Shown: positions 45,888 to 55,374, numbered from the stretch's first letter. The stretch is DNA of 64,000 nucleotides from Xenorhabdus mauleonii (GCF_900113945.1 NZ_FORG01000010.1:100104-164103), one strand, 5' to 3'. The notes: generated by a model not told the origin, from the letters alone. Program-made: numbers and translations.

Positions 45888-47495
45888 TTAATTTTTGACA
45901 CGGCTCCTTAATTGGTCTTTCATTATTTTTCCATTAGCATTTCGGGGCAGTAATAAAAAAGTATACCCTTTTGGCCGTTTATATCGGGCGACAATGGTGC
46001 AAATATAATCATCTAGCTCTTGTTCTGTGAGAGATGCATTTTCGTCAAGCTCAATAAAAGCATGAGGCACTTCTCCCCAATAGTCGTCAGGCTTCGCTAC
46101 AACCGCTACGGCAGTGATCCCAGGATAACTGGAAAGGGCATTTTCTAATTCGAGGCTGGATATATTTTCTCCGCCAGAAATAATGATATCTTTTTTCCTG
46201 TCGATGATTTTGATATAGCCATCGGGTTCAACAACAGCTAAATCCCCGGTATAAAACCATTGGCTGGTGGTTTCTAATGAAACATAGCGTACAGGATCGT
46301 AAGAGGCGACTATATTTCCTCGCACCGCAACTTCACCAATTGTTTTGCCATCAAAAGGAACTTCTGTTTCGCTGTTTTCATCGATGACACTCACTTGCCC
46401 TTGTAAATTGGAGACGATCCCTTGTCGCATTTTTTTTAAGATCATTTCCGATTTTGGCAGATCTTCCCACTCTGGTTTATTTTCGCAAACAACAACAGGC
46501 CCATAAGTTTCGGTTAAACCATAAACATGTGTTGCAGTGATGCCTGCGGTATCCAGCAGGGAAAACATCATTTCCGTTGGCGGGGCTCCTGCAATAAGAC
46601 CGGATACACGGCCATTAAAATGGATGCCATATTTTTGTGCTGTTCTGCCTATGGAATAATGAACGATTGGAGCGCCACAATAATGGGTAACATTATGTTC
46701 TTGTATAAGGAAGGTCGCTTTTTCTGCATCAAATTTGCTTATGCAAACATGTGTGCCGGCGCGAGCCGCAATTGTCCAGGGAAAACACCAGCCATTGCAG
46801 TGAAACATGGGTAATGTCCATAAATAAGTAGGGCGTTTAGGCATATCCCAATCTAAAATATTGGAAACTGCATTAAGGAATGCTCCCCGATGGGAATAAA
46901 CAACCAACTTGGGCTGACCACTGGTGCCTGAAGTTGAATTAATACTTATTGCGTCTTGCTCATCGAATGGAACAAACGACAATGGTTTTGATGTGTGTTC
47001 AGTTATCAAAGATTCATAGGGATAAAATAAATTTTCAGCGATAGATATTGGGGTATTTAAATTATTTCCATCAACAAAAATTATCTTAATTGGATTATTG
47101 AAATAAACATTATCCAACAGTGAAATGTAACTCATATCAATAATAAATATATTGGGGCTGAGTTTTTCCAAGATAAAATTTAATGTTGCTGAATCTATTC
47201 GGGTGCTTAAGGCATTGAGAATACCTCCTGCTAAAGGTACAGCAAAATGCAATTCCAGTAATTCATGGGTGTTGGGTAAAAGGGCAGACACCACATTGCC
47301 TTTGTTAACCCCCATTTGTTGTAGTGAAACCGCTATTCTTTCACAGCGGTAGGCGTATTGACGCCAAGTCCAACGGTATTCTCCATCAATAATGGCAACA
47401 TCATCGCCATTACTGAGTATGGCTCTTTTGAGAAATAAAATCGGTGATAATGCTGTGCCATCATACTCATTTAAAAATGAATTATTGAGTGTCAT
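45888..47495 (-). CDS. AMP-dependent acyl-CoA synthetase/ligase
   Basis: A 535-residue ANL-superfamily enzyme activating a carboxylic acid through an acyl-adenylate. Core motifs: phosphate loop INSTSGTSGQPKLVVYS, A5 YGLTETYGPVV, hinge/A7-A8 YTGDLAVVEPDGYIKIIDRK then KDIIISGGENISS, and the catalytic lysine in NANGKIMKDQLR. The closest subgroup is medium-chain/aryl acyl-CoA ligases; the substrate cannot be read. No carrier-protein domain is fused. It is divergent from an FabG-like reductase with a 305-bp shared control region. Confidence 0.85.
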   Translation of the reverse strand: MTLNNSFLNEYDGTALSPILFLKRAILSNGDDVAIIDGEYRWTWRQYAYRCERIAVSLQQMGVNKGNVVSALLPNTHELLELHFAVPLAGGILNALSTRIDSATLNFILEKLSPNIFIIDMSYISLLDNVYFNNPIKIIFVDGNNLNTPISIAENLFYPYESLITEHTSKPLSFVPFDEQDAISINSTSGTSGQPKLVVYSHRGAFLNAVSNILDWDMPKRPTYLWTLPMFHCNGWCFPWTIAARAGTHVCISKFDAEKATFLIQEHNVTHYCGAPIVHYSIGRTAQKYGIHFNGRVSGLIAGAPPTEMMFSLLDTAGITATHVYGLTETYGPVVVCENKPEWEDLPKSEMILKKMRQGIVSNLQGQVSVIDENSETEVPFDGKTIGEVAVRGNIVASYDPVRYVSLETTSQWFYTGDLAVVEPDGYIKIIDRKKDIIISGGENISSLELENALSSYPGITAVAVVAKPDDYWGEVPHAFIELDENASLTEQELDDYICTIVARYKRPKGYTFLLLPRNANGKIMKDQLRSRVKN

Positions 47496-47800
47496 GTTGC
47501 TTACCTTGTCCTGTCATGTACAGTAATCTGTTTTTAATATTCGAAGTAATGATTAAAATAATAATAGGCAATTTTTCATCAATGCAATAATATCTTTTTT
47601 CATAATAAAAACACGGGATATATTAAATAATCAACCTATGTTTTTTATTCCATGTTCTTATCAAAGTATCTTTTATGCTTATTTTTTCTGATACGCTATT
47701 TTCATTTATTGATATTGTTGAATTAACCACTTGAAAATATAGTGAAAATTATTTTCTTTTCTAATGAAAAAACACTATCGACTAACATAAAGGAACATCT
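47496..47800. promoter_or_regulatory. Divergent control region, acyl-CoA ligase / SDR
   Basis: 305 bp of very AT-rich DNA between two divergent start codons. Promoters in both directions are expected, but no specific site could be assigned. AAAGGAA precedes the SDR start. Confidence 0.4.
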
Positions 47801-48541
47801 ATGTTTAATTTGACTGGAAAAATTGCTTTTATTTCAGGGGGTACCAAGGGTATTGGCAAAGGTATTGCTAAAGTGTTAAAGCAAGCTGGAGCGATAACTA
47901 TTATTGCCGGTACCGATAAAATCAAAGGAGAGCAGGTTGCCAAAGAGCTGGACGTCGATTTTATTTCCCTTGATGTCACTGATCAGGCTGCATGTAAAAA
48001 TGCCATTGATAAGGTTGTCGAAAAATATGGCAGACTCGATATTCTTTGCTCCAATGCGGGTATTTTTCCACAACATTATCTTAAAGATATGACGGCTGAA
48101 GAGTGGGAGCTCGTACATTCAGTTAATCTTAAGGGAACCTTTTTCTTAGTGCAGGCTGCCTTGCTCGTTATGGAACAGCAACGCTATGGGCGAGTTGTTA
48201 TCACTTCATCAATAACAGGGGAGATAACAGGGCTTGCGGGCTACAGCCATTATGGTGCCAGCAAAGCCGGGCAATTGGGGTTCATGCGTAGTGCCGCATT
48301 GGAATACGCGGGGCAAGGCATTACCATTAATGCTGTGATGCCAGGGATGATCATGACCGAAGGTTTACAGGCATTTGGGGATGATTTTCTGAATAATGTT
48401 AAAGAGACAACACCAATGCGAGCTTTGGGAACACCGGAAGATATTGGTCATGCTGCCTGTTTTCTGGCTTCCGATGAGGCTAAGTATATTACAGGGCAAA
48501 CAATTGTTGTTGATGGCGGGCAGATTTTGCCGGAGGTCTGA
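47801..48541 (+). CDS. SDR-family oxidoreductase, FabG-like
   Basis: A 246-residue classical short-chain dehydrogenase. Cofactor loop GGTKGIGKG at residues 14-22 (NADPH type), structural CSNAGIF, catalytic Ser in ITSSITGE, Tyr-Lys in SHYGASKAG, and the C-terminal ITGQTIVVDGGQ. The length and motifs fit 3-oxoacyl-ACP/CoA reductases or sugar/alcohol dehydrogenases. Its divergent partner is an acyl-CoA ligase, suggesting the pair modifies a fatty or aromatic acid, which is an inference from context only. Confidence 0.83.
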   Translation: MFNLTGKIAFISGGTKGIGKGIAKVLKQAGAITIIAGTDKIKGEQVAKELDVDFISLDVTDQAACKNAIDKVVEKYGRLDILCSNAGIFPQHYLKDMTAEEWELVHSVNLKGTFFLVQAALLVMEQQRYGRVVITSSITGEITGLAGYSHYGASKAGQLGFMRSAALEYAGQGITINAVMPGMIMTEGLQAFGDDFLNNVKETTPMRALGTPEDIGHAACFLASDEAKYITGQTIVVDGGQILPEV

Positions 48542-48764
48542 TTTTTCATCATAATTATCCTAATGAGATTATCCTAACGGAATTGTCGGCATAGCATGGC
48601 CCTTACTCGATTGCTTTATGGCCGTTATATATATTACGGCGCTGTTCCTATAAGAATTGCCGCCGGGCAGAAGAAAAGGGTAAGATGGTCAACCAATAAA
48701 CAAAGGAAGGGAAATCATGCTCTCTTCCTGATTTTTTTATTGTCTGCATTAGGTAAAGGATATT

Positions 48765-49436
48765 ATGTCACTGAACTCTGAACGTAACCCTCTTCCACTG
48801 CCGAACGGGCACAATAAAGTACTGTTGCATTCATGCTGTGCACCCTGTTCAGGCGAAGTAATGGAAGCAATGCTGGCTTCGGGAATTGACTTCACGATAT
48901 TTTTCTATAATCCGAATATTCATCCCCTTAAAGAATATGAATTGCGCAAAGATGAAAATATTCGTTTTGCAGAACAAATGGGTATTCCTTTCATTGATGC
49001 GGATTATGATCGTGATAATTGGTTTGAACGTGCGAAAGGAATGGAAAACGAGCCTGAGCGCGGTATTCGCTGCACAATGTGTTTTGATATGCGTTTTGAG
49101 CGAACGGCACTTTATGCCCACGAACACGGTTTTCCTGTAATTACCAGCTCGCTCGGTATCTCCCGTTGGAAAAATATGCAACAGATTAATGAATGTGGTG
49201 TTCGAGCTGCATCACATTATCCTGATTTAATGTATTGGGAATATAACTGGCGCAAGGGTGGTGGCTCGTCACGTATGATAGAAATCAGTAAACGTGAAGA
49301 GTTTTATCAACAGGAATATTGCGGTTGTGTATATTCACTTCGCGATACTAACCGACATCGTCTATCTACCGGTCGTGAAAGGATCAAACTGGGTACGGTT
49401 TTTTATAGCGCAGACAGTAAGAAGCAAGATCATTAA
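48765..49436 (+). CDS. queH: Epoxyqueuosine reductase QueH
   Basis: A 223-residue Fe-S enzyme of the DUF208 family that reduces epoxyqueuosine to queuosine in tRNA, a non-orthologous alternative to cobalamin-dependent QueG. The conserved cysteines are all visible: [26 protein letters not shown], and [17 protein letters not shown] and [10 protein letters not shown] are also family blocks. The start ATG 48765 follows AAAGGA. It is single, with its own hairpin downstream. A cobalamin-independent enzyme beside a cobalamin cluster is worth noting. Confidence 0.9.
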   Translation: MSLNSERNPLPLPNGHNKVLLHSCCAPCSGEVMEAMLASGIDFTIFFYNPNIHPLKEYELRKDENIRFAEQMGIPFIDADYDRDNWFERAKGMENEPERGIRCTMCFDMRFERTALYAHEHGFPVITSSLGISRWKNMQQINECGVRAASHYPDLMYWEYNWRKGGGSSRMIEISKREEFYQQEYCGCVYSLRDTNRHRLSTGRERIKLGTVFYSADSKKQDH

Positions 49437-49475
49437 TTATATTGATTTTTATTGCATTTAATTTCGTTTCGTTTT

Positions 49476-49501
49476 GATCTGATGCTGGCAGGCATCAGAT
49501 C
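49476..49501 (+). terminator. Hairpin after queH
   Basis: A perfect 10-bp stem GATCTGATGC (49476-49485) / GCATCAGATC (49492-49501), followed by CCGCCTTCTTTAT. Confidence 0.5.
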
Positions 49502-49657
49502 CCGCCTTCTTTATCCTAAAAAAGTCAGCAATGCTATTTAACTCTGTTTAGATTTCATTAAGTTTTTCTGGCGTTCTCACAATCTTATTCATAAGATAAC
49601 AGTAACATAAATTTAAAATGGCAACAGGAAAATAAAATTATTTATTAAGGTTATCTT

Positions 49658-50650
49658 ATGCAGAAAATCTTCAGTCGATTTAAATTTACTCTCGTCATAT
49701 TTAGTTTTTTACTCGTTGCATGTAATGAAGAGAGTTATAGCTTTAATTTACGCAAAGACAGTTATTCTGAGGCTCATGCCAAATTTAAAACCAATATTGT
49801 TGATGATAGTTTTGTGAGTGATGGGGAACCAGCCATTCCGCCCGAAGATGTTTTCTCATTGGTGCATTATCCTGCTGAAGACGGAAATATGGCCGCATTT
49901 CTCAGTGCTCCGCCTGCGGATAAGGGCAAAAGACATCCGGCTGTTATTTGGCTGATTGGCGGGTATGGTGGTATTGGCAACGATGATTTTTTCTGGTCTG
50001 AACGGCCTTATGAGAACGATCAATCAGGATCTGCGTTCAGGCGTGACGGGATGGTTCTGATGATCCCCAGCTTCCGTGGTGAAAATGTTAACCCCGGGCG
50101 TTATGAGATGTTCTATGGTGAAATACGTGACATTGAATCGTCGAGGCAATATTTGGCGAAACTTCCTTATGTGGATCCAGAAAGAATCTATTTGGTTGGG
50201 CACAGTACCGGTGGAACCCGTGCATTATTAGCCAGTGAATACACTAAAAAATTCAGGGCTATTTTTTCATTGGGAGGCATCCCTGATTTACGTTTACGTA
50301 TTGAATACGGCCCCGTGCCGGTTGCAGTTCCATTTGATCAAAATAATCCTGAAGAATTTGAATTGCGTTCCCCTCGTACTTTTTTAACCTCCATAAAATC
50401 ACCCACTTTTTATTTTGAGGGAGAAGAAGCATATTGGGAAGAATTTGATGAAATAAAGAAAATAGCTGAAAATAAAAAGATTCCATTGCAGGTGTACTCT
50501 ATTGAAAATGGAGATCATTTCAACATTATTTCTCCTTTAACCCAGATGATTGCAGAAAAAATATTACTTGATACAGGTGAGAAAACAAATATTAGCTTTG
50601 ATCAACAGGATTTGCTTAACATCAAAAATGAACTGTTGTATGTAGATTGA
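49658..50650 (+). CDS. Alpha/beta-hydrolase lipoprotein (S9-like)
   Basis: A 330-residue predicted lipoprotein. The signal peptide ends in the lipobox LVAC, with lipidated Cys22; the residues after it (NEESYS) do not include Asp at +2, so outer-membrane sorting is likely. The hydrolase domain has VIWLIGGYGG (oxyanion region), the nucleophile elbow GHSTGG, a candidate catalytic aspartate/glutamate in FYFEGEEAYW, and the histidine in ENGDHFNII, as in dienelactone hydrolase/prolyl-oligopeptidase relatives. The substrate is unknown. Followed convergently by the ExsA-like regulator. Confidence 0.8.
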   Translation: MQKIFSRFKFTLVIFSFLLVACNEESYSFNLRKDSYSEAHAKFKTNIVDDSFVSDGEPAIPPEDVFSLVHYPAEDGNMAAFLSAPPADKGKRHPAVIWLIGGYGGIGNDDFFWSERPYENDQSGSAFRRDGMVLMIPSFRGENVNPGRYEMFYGEIRDIESSRQYLAKLPYVDPERIYLVGHSTGGTRALLASEYTKKFRAIFSLGGIPDLRLRIEYGPVPVAVPFDQNNPEEFELRSPRTFLTSIKSPTFYFEGEEAYWEEFDEIKKIAENKKIPLQVYSIENGDHFNIISPLTQMIAEKILLDTGEKTNISFDQQDLLNIKNELLYVD

Positions 50651-50827
50651 TATATTTTATCCTTGTAAAGGAACAATAAAAATCCTGGTGGTGACTGAAA
50701 GCAAGTCTGATTTATTCTCTGATAGCAATGAGTCACCACAATATTTGTTTAATCTTTTAAGTAGCGGTTTTTCATTTTGTTTTAATGCAGATTTTACCTT
50801 GCCGACTGTGTGTGATGGAACAAGAGA

Positions 50828-51643
50828 CTAATCTTTGCCATATCTGGCTCGATTAGGCGTACAGCCAAAACGCCGGCGATAGTTTTGAGTAAAATAGGAT
50901 TGGCTGGAAAAGCCGGATTCTAGTGAAATATCCGCAATGCTCATTTCGCTGTTCAGTAAAAGTTGATGTGCATACAAAATGCGTTGTTCACTGATCCAGG
51001 CTTTGGGGGAAGTACCATAAACGCTATTGAATAACTCTTTGAAAGAAGTCAGCCCCATTCCGAACTCTCGCGCAAATTCGTTTAATTTCCATTCTTTGAG
51101 ATAGTTGGCTTCCATAAATGTTTGCAGGCGTTCGACTTGACGATTGCTGAGTTTCCTTAGAATAGACATCAGCAGTGATCCCTGTTTACTCAAGGAAAGT
51201 AACAGCAACAACTCTTCAACTCTCAATTGAATCAGAGCCGGAGGAGAGTCATGGGCCAATAAGTTGGCAAGCCCGCGGATGCTTTCCGTCAGTAGAGGAA
51301 ATTGATTAAAAGGAATTAGCCGATAGGCAGGAAAATCTTGTCGTTCTATTTTACTCAGCAGCGAGCCATAGCGTTTTAAAAAATTTCGCAGGAATTCCAT
51401 GTGTAATGGTAACCATAATACCTGACAACTTTCTGTATTAGTTTTAGCTGCGTAGCTTCCCGGATGGGTAAAAAGAATCTCATTCGGTGTGATGTGATAA
51501 GTATTGATACTATCTTTCCATATCATTTCACCATCAAGTAAAATATACAACCCTCTTTGTTTATGCTCCAGTATACTGAAATCTGGCATGGATAATTGAA
51601 GAGTACAAATACTCTTTTGAGCTAAACATGTCGTCCTTTTCAT
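50828..51643 (-). CDS. exsA: ExsA-like AraC-family regulator (type III secretion master-regulator family)
   Basis: A 271-residue AraC regulator. The C-terminal ~120 residues closely follow remembered Pseudomonas ExsA and Yersinia LcrF/VirF: LSNRQVERLQTFMEANYLKE, FGMGLTSFKELFNSVYGTSP, WISEQRILYAHQLLLNSEMS, GFSSQSYFTQNYRRRFGCTP. The N-terminal half also follows ExsA (GLYILLDGEM, ILFTHPGSYAAKT, VLWLPLHMEFLRNFLKRYGS). ExsA activates T3SS promoters and is held by the anti-activator ExsD. No exsB, exsC, exsD or secretion genes are seen here, so it is an orphan in this window. It converges with the hydrolase gene and faces 1.3 kb of gene-free DNA. Confidence 0.85.
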   Translation of the reverse strand: MKRTTCLAQKSICTLQLSMPDFSILEHKQRGLYILLDGEMIWKDSINTYHITPNEILFTHPGSYAAKTNTESCQVLWLPLHMEFLRNFLKRYGSLLSKIERQDFPAYRLIPFNQFPLLTESIRGLANLLAHDSPPALIQLRVEELLLLLSLSKQGSLLMSILRKLSNRQVERLQTFMEANYLKEWKLNEFAREFGMGLTSFKELFNSVYGTSPKAWISEQRILYAHQLLLNSEMSIADISLESGFSSQSYFTQNYRRRFGCTPNRARYGKD

Positions 51644-52926
51644 TTTATACTCCTAATTTTCCGTATCATGAGTAATCATTTTTTTTGATGAATGCATGGT
51701 GTATTTATTTTATTAATTAATGAATGTTGAAAAGCCTTCCCGCACCTTCAGATTATGTGGATAAAATCGAAGGATGATTAAACTTGTATTGAAAGATCTC
51801 GAAATTTCATGCGTACATCAATTAAATCACTGTCAGTATTATATAACTAAACAAATATTTGTGTTAGGTTTAAGTGTAAAAAATTGTGATATAAATTTAT
51901 TTATTGCCTCTTTTTTTGCAGTTGAAAATAACTTCTTTGTGATTTGTTTGTTTTTTATCTCTTATTGTTTAATCTTTATTTGATTTTTTTTCAAGAAGCA
52001 TGAATGAGCATTAATATTGCCGTTTTTTAGCTTGTTAAGTTACTTAGTTTGAGTTTTCTTAGATAAGATGGATGGTTTTAACAAATATTTAATTTGTATC
52101 ATTTTGATTAGTAATGTTTTTTTATGGTCGGTGTTTTTTTGTTAACGTAGTGAATAAATATCTATAACTTAAAATCAGAATGATAAATTTAAAATTCAAC
52201 CTATTCACTGTGTTCTAAATATGTCGGTGCGGGCCAGTATGGCGTGTATAAGTTAACAAAAAGGACATTATTAATATTTTAATGTATTTTCTTTTTTGGA
52301 CTTATTTCATACACAAATTATTTCTGAATAGTTGACATTAAAACATTGCCTCACCATTTAAAATTGAGCCGTGCTTTTTATCACTGATAAAATGATTCTT
52401 ATATAAGAAATTCTCCTCTTCCTTACCACGAACGCATTGCTTTGACTGTGCAATAATGATGCTTAATTTTGAAGTTTATATTGATGCATTTTAAATCAAC
52501 GAGATAGCATTGATGCTATTCTCGATGGCTTGTCATGCAACTTATTGTTGCATCGAACATGCTACTCATTCTTGCCTTACAAAACTTAAACCAATTCAAT
52601 GTGATTGGAGTTGTTTTAAAATTGTTTATAATTTATTAAATTTCTTGATGGTATCTATAAATGCAGCAAATTAAATTTGTTAGGCCTGATTTCTTTAATT
52701 TAAGAGATATGAAATAATTAAAAGTAAATTCAGAAGGTTAACTCAAATAACAACCTTATCCGTGTAATAACGCTATAAATGCCTTTGTTATAGTTTGGTA
52801 GATTGTTTTTTATACTAGTAGAATGTTAGGATCTGTTTTAACAATCTTTTCCCATGATTTGCTGAGGCATATTGATAGATATATTGCTGACGGAATATAA
52901 GAAAAAACAACAAAAACGAGAAAGAC
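51644..52926. other. 1.3-kb gene-free AT-rich region beside exsA-like gene
   Basis: No supported reading frame: a 69-codon frame at 51774-51983 has the Phe/Ile/Leu-rich composition of translated AT-rich DNA. Two small hairpins lie near 52501-52552 (TAGCAT-TG-ATGCTA and ATGCAAC-TTATT-GTTGCAT), which could belong to an unknown small RNA or be decayed repeats. The region presumably carries the exsA-like and ccmA promoters. Confidence 0.45.
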
Positions 52927-53583
52927 ATGAAAAAGTATCGTTTTTCAGATAACACTTTTTTATACAGCGTATGGCTCCTTTGGGGAATTGCTTTAGGGTT
53001 ATATCTTTATGGCTACCATTTTGGTTGTACCATAACTGCAATTTTATCTTTTTTAGCTTTAGTGTTTTACTTTACGAAGAGAATAAAAGCTATGTTTGGA
53101 AAAAAAACTGAGGCACCTGTTGCCAATTCGACTACACCAATTACACCAATACTGACTGAAGAGAAAAAGTCGCCTAACGTAGAAGCGCGTCCCAATACTG
53201 TTATTGCAAAAAATTCAGTATTCAAAGGCGATATCGATATGGAAGGGGATATTCAGGTCTGGGGCAAAATTGTTGGCAATATCCGAGTAAAAGGCGGTGC
53301 AATTCGTATCATGCATGCCGGTAAAGTTGAAGGTGAACTTAATGCACCTGAAATCATCATTGATGGGCATGTTGATGGAACGTGTTGTGCAGATACACTG
53401 GATATTCTCGAACATGGTGAACTGAAGGGCATCAGCCGTTGTGGAAGCATGTCTATTCGGCGTGGCGGGCTATTTGTCGGCCAGTCTGAACAAGTTGAGA
53501 ATAAGAAAAAGCCTGAAATGGAGCGCGTTGTTTCTATCAAGGATAGCCAAGGAGACAAATCAAAAGCCAAAAACAGTGCGTGA
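52927..53583 (+). CDS. ccmA: Bactofilin family protein CcmA
   Basis: A 218-residue polymer-forming cytoskeletal protein. Two N-terminal membrane helices (about residues 13-30 and 34-49), a Pro/Thr/Lys linker, then the bactofilin beta-helix from about residue 90: short hydrophobic repeats with glycines such as GDIDMEGDIQVWGKIVGNIRVKGG, ending GLFVGQSE. The C-terminal tail is basic. The layout matches CcmA of Proteus mirabilis, which affects cell curvature. The preceding AACGAGAAAGAC includes a fair ribosome site. Confidence 0.88.
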   Translation: MKKYRFSDNTFLYSVWLLWGIALGLYLYGYHFGCTITAILSFLALVFYFTKRIKAMFGKKTEAPVANSTTPITPILTEEKKSPNVEARPNTVIAKNSVFKGDIDMEGDIQVWGKIVGNIRVKGGAIRIMHAGKVEGELNAPEIIIDGHVDGTCCADTLDILEHGELKGISRCGSMSIRRGGLFVGQSEQVENKKKPEMERVVSIKDSQGDKSKAKNSA

Positions 53584-53728
53584 AAAACAGTACTTGATAG
53601 TTCCTCATAACATGTGATTGTGTTTGCTGCCGGAAAATAAATCATACTATTTTCCGGCAGTTTTCGTTTTAAATGCTGGCTGATTTTCATTGCGCCTTAA
53701 ATTTTTTCTTATATTTCAAGGAGGCTCT

Positions 53729-54292
53729 GTGATTTTTGAATTGGAATCCGATAGGTTACGGTTACGGGTCTGGAAAGAAGAAGATAAAGAACCTTTCTTT
53801 CGCCTGAATAGTCACCCCGAAGTGATGGAATTTTTCCCCGACACACTCACTCAAGAGCAGAGTGATGTCCTGCTTGATAACTGCATCCGTAAATTTGAAA
53901 CTCAAAGTGGTTGGGGATTATGGGCCGTTGAAGTAAAGCAGAGCGGGGAGTTTATTGGTTTTGTCGGGCTGAATATCCCCAAAATTGAGTTTCCATTTTC
54001 TCCTTCTTCATTCGTTGAAATAGGCTGGCGTCTGGATAAGCCTTATTGGGGGAAAGGTTATGCTTGTGAAGCCGCTCGCAGAGTTTTGGCGTTTGCTTTT
54101 ATGGAAATTAATCTGGAAGAGATTGTTGCGTTTACGGCTGTCCCTAACTACCGCTCAGAAAGTGTCATGAAAAAACTGGGTATGCTCAAGGATGAACACA
54201 CATTCATGCATCCCGCGTTGGCAGAAGGGCACCTATTGAGAGAACATGTTTTGTACCGGCTTTCTCGTTCACACTATTTATCTTCGCGCTGA
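53729..54292 (+). CDS. GNAT-family N-acetyltransferase (RimJ/RimL-type)
   Basis: A 187-residue acetyltransferase. Beta-1 ELESDRLRLRVWKEED, the conserved EIGWRLDKPYWGKGYACEAA forming the acetyl-CoA pyrophosphate loop (motif A), and ftAVPNYRSESVMKKLGM in motif B, typical of RimJ/RimL-like enzymes that act on N-termini or small amines. GTG 53729 follows a near-perfect AAGGAGG; the upstream frame to 53690 is not used. It is the last non-phage gene before the prophage remnant. Confidence 0.85.
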   Translation: MIFELESDRLRLRVWKEEDKEPFFRLNSHPEVMEFFPDTLTQEQSDVLLDNCIRKFETQSGWGLWAVEVKQSGEFIGFVGLNIPKIEFPFSPSSFVEIGWRLDKPYWGKGYACEAARRVLAFAFMEINLEEIVAFTAVPNYRSESVMKKLGMLKDEHTFMHPALAEGHLLREHVLYRLSRSHYLSSR

Positions 54293-54383
54293 TTATTGCT
54301 CTTCACACTGACAGCTTATCTCCATACTAACTATATGCCTTTATAAAGCATACGGCACCTGCATGGGAAAATAGCCGCATGCA

Positions 54384-54420
54384 ATCAGGATTATCCCCGA
54401 AGATTAGGGATAACCCTGAT
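54384..54420. terminator. Hairpin between GNAT gene and prophage repressor
   Basis: A 14-bp stem with one mismatch: ATCAGGATTATCCC (54384-54397) / GGGATAACCCTGAT (54407-54420), between converging genes. It probably terminates both, and marks the left edge of the phage-derived block. Confidence 0.55.
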
Positions 54421-54511
54421 GTGAACCACTTTTACCCCAAGTTCCATTTTTCAATCCGCTGCTTTGCTAGCCGCATTTCTGCCTGAAGGTTATCGGGTAT
54501 AAGCCGGATTG

Positions 54512-55129
54512 TTATTGCTTGGAGATCATCAGAGCAACGCGGCCGATGAATTGAATATCGCTGATTGCGCAATCAAATGTAACATCATTATCGCTGACCC
54601 TGATCTTGCTGATTGGGATTTTGGCAATTTTTTTGATGCTGTGCATTCCCTCAATATCCACTAACCATAAGCCATCCTGAATATTGTCTTCTTGGGTATC
54701 CAGCAAATACCATGCGATTCCATCATCAACAACCAACGGGTTTTTGAGTTCTTTGGAAATTAATTCGCTATCCAGAATGACGGGATTCGCTTCATTTAGC
54801 TTACCTCCCGACAGTTTTACACGAGGAATCGACGGAGCAATGATATCTTCCAGTCGCTCAGTTTTGCCACTTTCACCATCTGGAAAGATTTCACCTTGGC
54901 CTGTGCTCAACCACAGCAGTGAAGCACCAGTTTCGAGATTGCACTGGATGATCCAATCTGCTGGAAAGCTATCACGAAGATAGCGGTTTGCCATAGTGCT
55001 TTTGGAAACGCCCAAATGGTCGCTTAGGGCCTGACGTGATTTAAATCCATACGCGCGGACAAGACGTTCAATAGCAGGTCTTCCCCCACTATCAGCCCCC
55101 ATTTTGATCTCAATATTGGTATTTTTCAT
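54512..55129 (-). CDS. Phage repressor CI (186-type)
   Basis: A 205-residue repressor: N-terminal helix-turn-helix (RQALSDHLGVSKSTMANRYL at about residues 33-52) and a C-terminal oligomerisation domain of LexA/S24-like fold (GIAWYLLDTQEDNIQDGLWLVDI... FIGRVALM) without an obvious autocleavage site. The size and layout match coliphage 186 CI rather than the short P2 C protein. In 186 such repressors are inactivated by the LexA-controlled antirepressor Tum, not by RecA cleavage, which matches the SOS operon downstream. It faces right-going early genes across a region with 14-bp iterons. Confidence 0.85.
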   Translation of the reverse strand: MKNTNIEIKMGADSGGRPAIERLVRAYGFKSRQALSDHLGVSKSTMANRYLRDSFPADWIIQCNLETGASLLWLSTGQGEIFPDGESGKTERLEDIIAPSIPRVKLSGGKLNEANPVILDSELISKELKNPLVVDDGIAWYLLDTQEDNIQDGLWLVDIEGMHSIKKIAKIPISKIRVSDNDVTFDCAISDIQFIGRVALMISKQ

Positions 55130-55291
55130 TGACAGTACAGATAAGAGATATTAGTATCCCACCAAAGTTCTCGAAATGAGATCTTTAGTGAGCCCTGATT
55201 GGTTAAGCAGAAAACCATTGAGAGATATTGCATCATGAACGTCCGAATTTCAATCTTTATACATTATATGTGCCCGTGAATTGACGATTGT

Positions 55292-55347
55292 TTAAGAAGT
55301 GTGTCTTAAGAAGTGTGTCTTAAGAAAAGTAGCTCAAGAAGTAATGA
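55292..55347. repeat. 14-bp iterons in the phage control region
   Basis: Four head-to-tail 14-mers: TTAAGAAGTGTGTC (55292), TTAAGAAGTGTGTC (55306), TTAAGAAAAGTAGC (55320) and TCAAGAAGTAATGA (55334), perhaps a fifth weak one at 55348. They lie between cI and the first early gene, so they are likely binding sites for CI or a Cox/Apl-like protein. Confidence 0.75.
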
Positions 55348-55374
55348 CTAAGAGGACAATGTTGAGGGAAAACA

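Noticed and set aside
51774..51983. 69-codon frame in the gene-free region beside exsA
   Set aside because: Composition is that of translated AT-rich DNA and there is no ribosome site.
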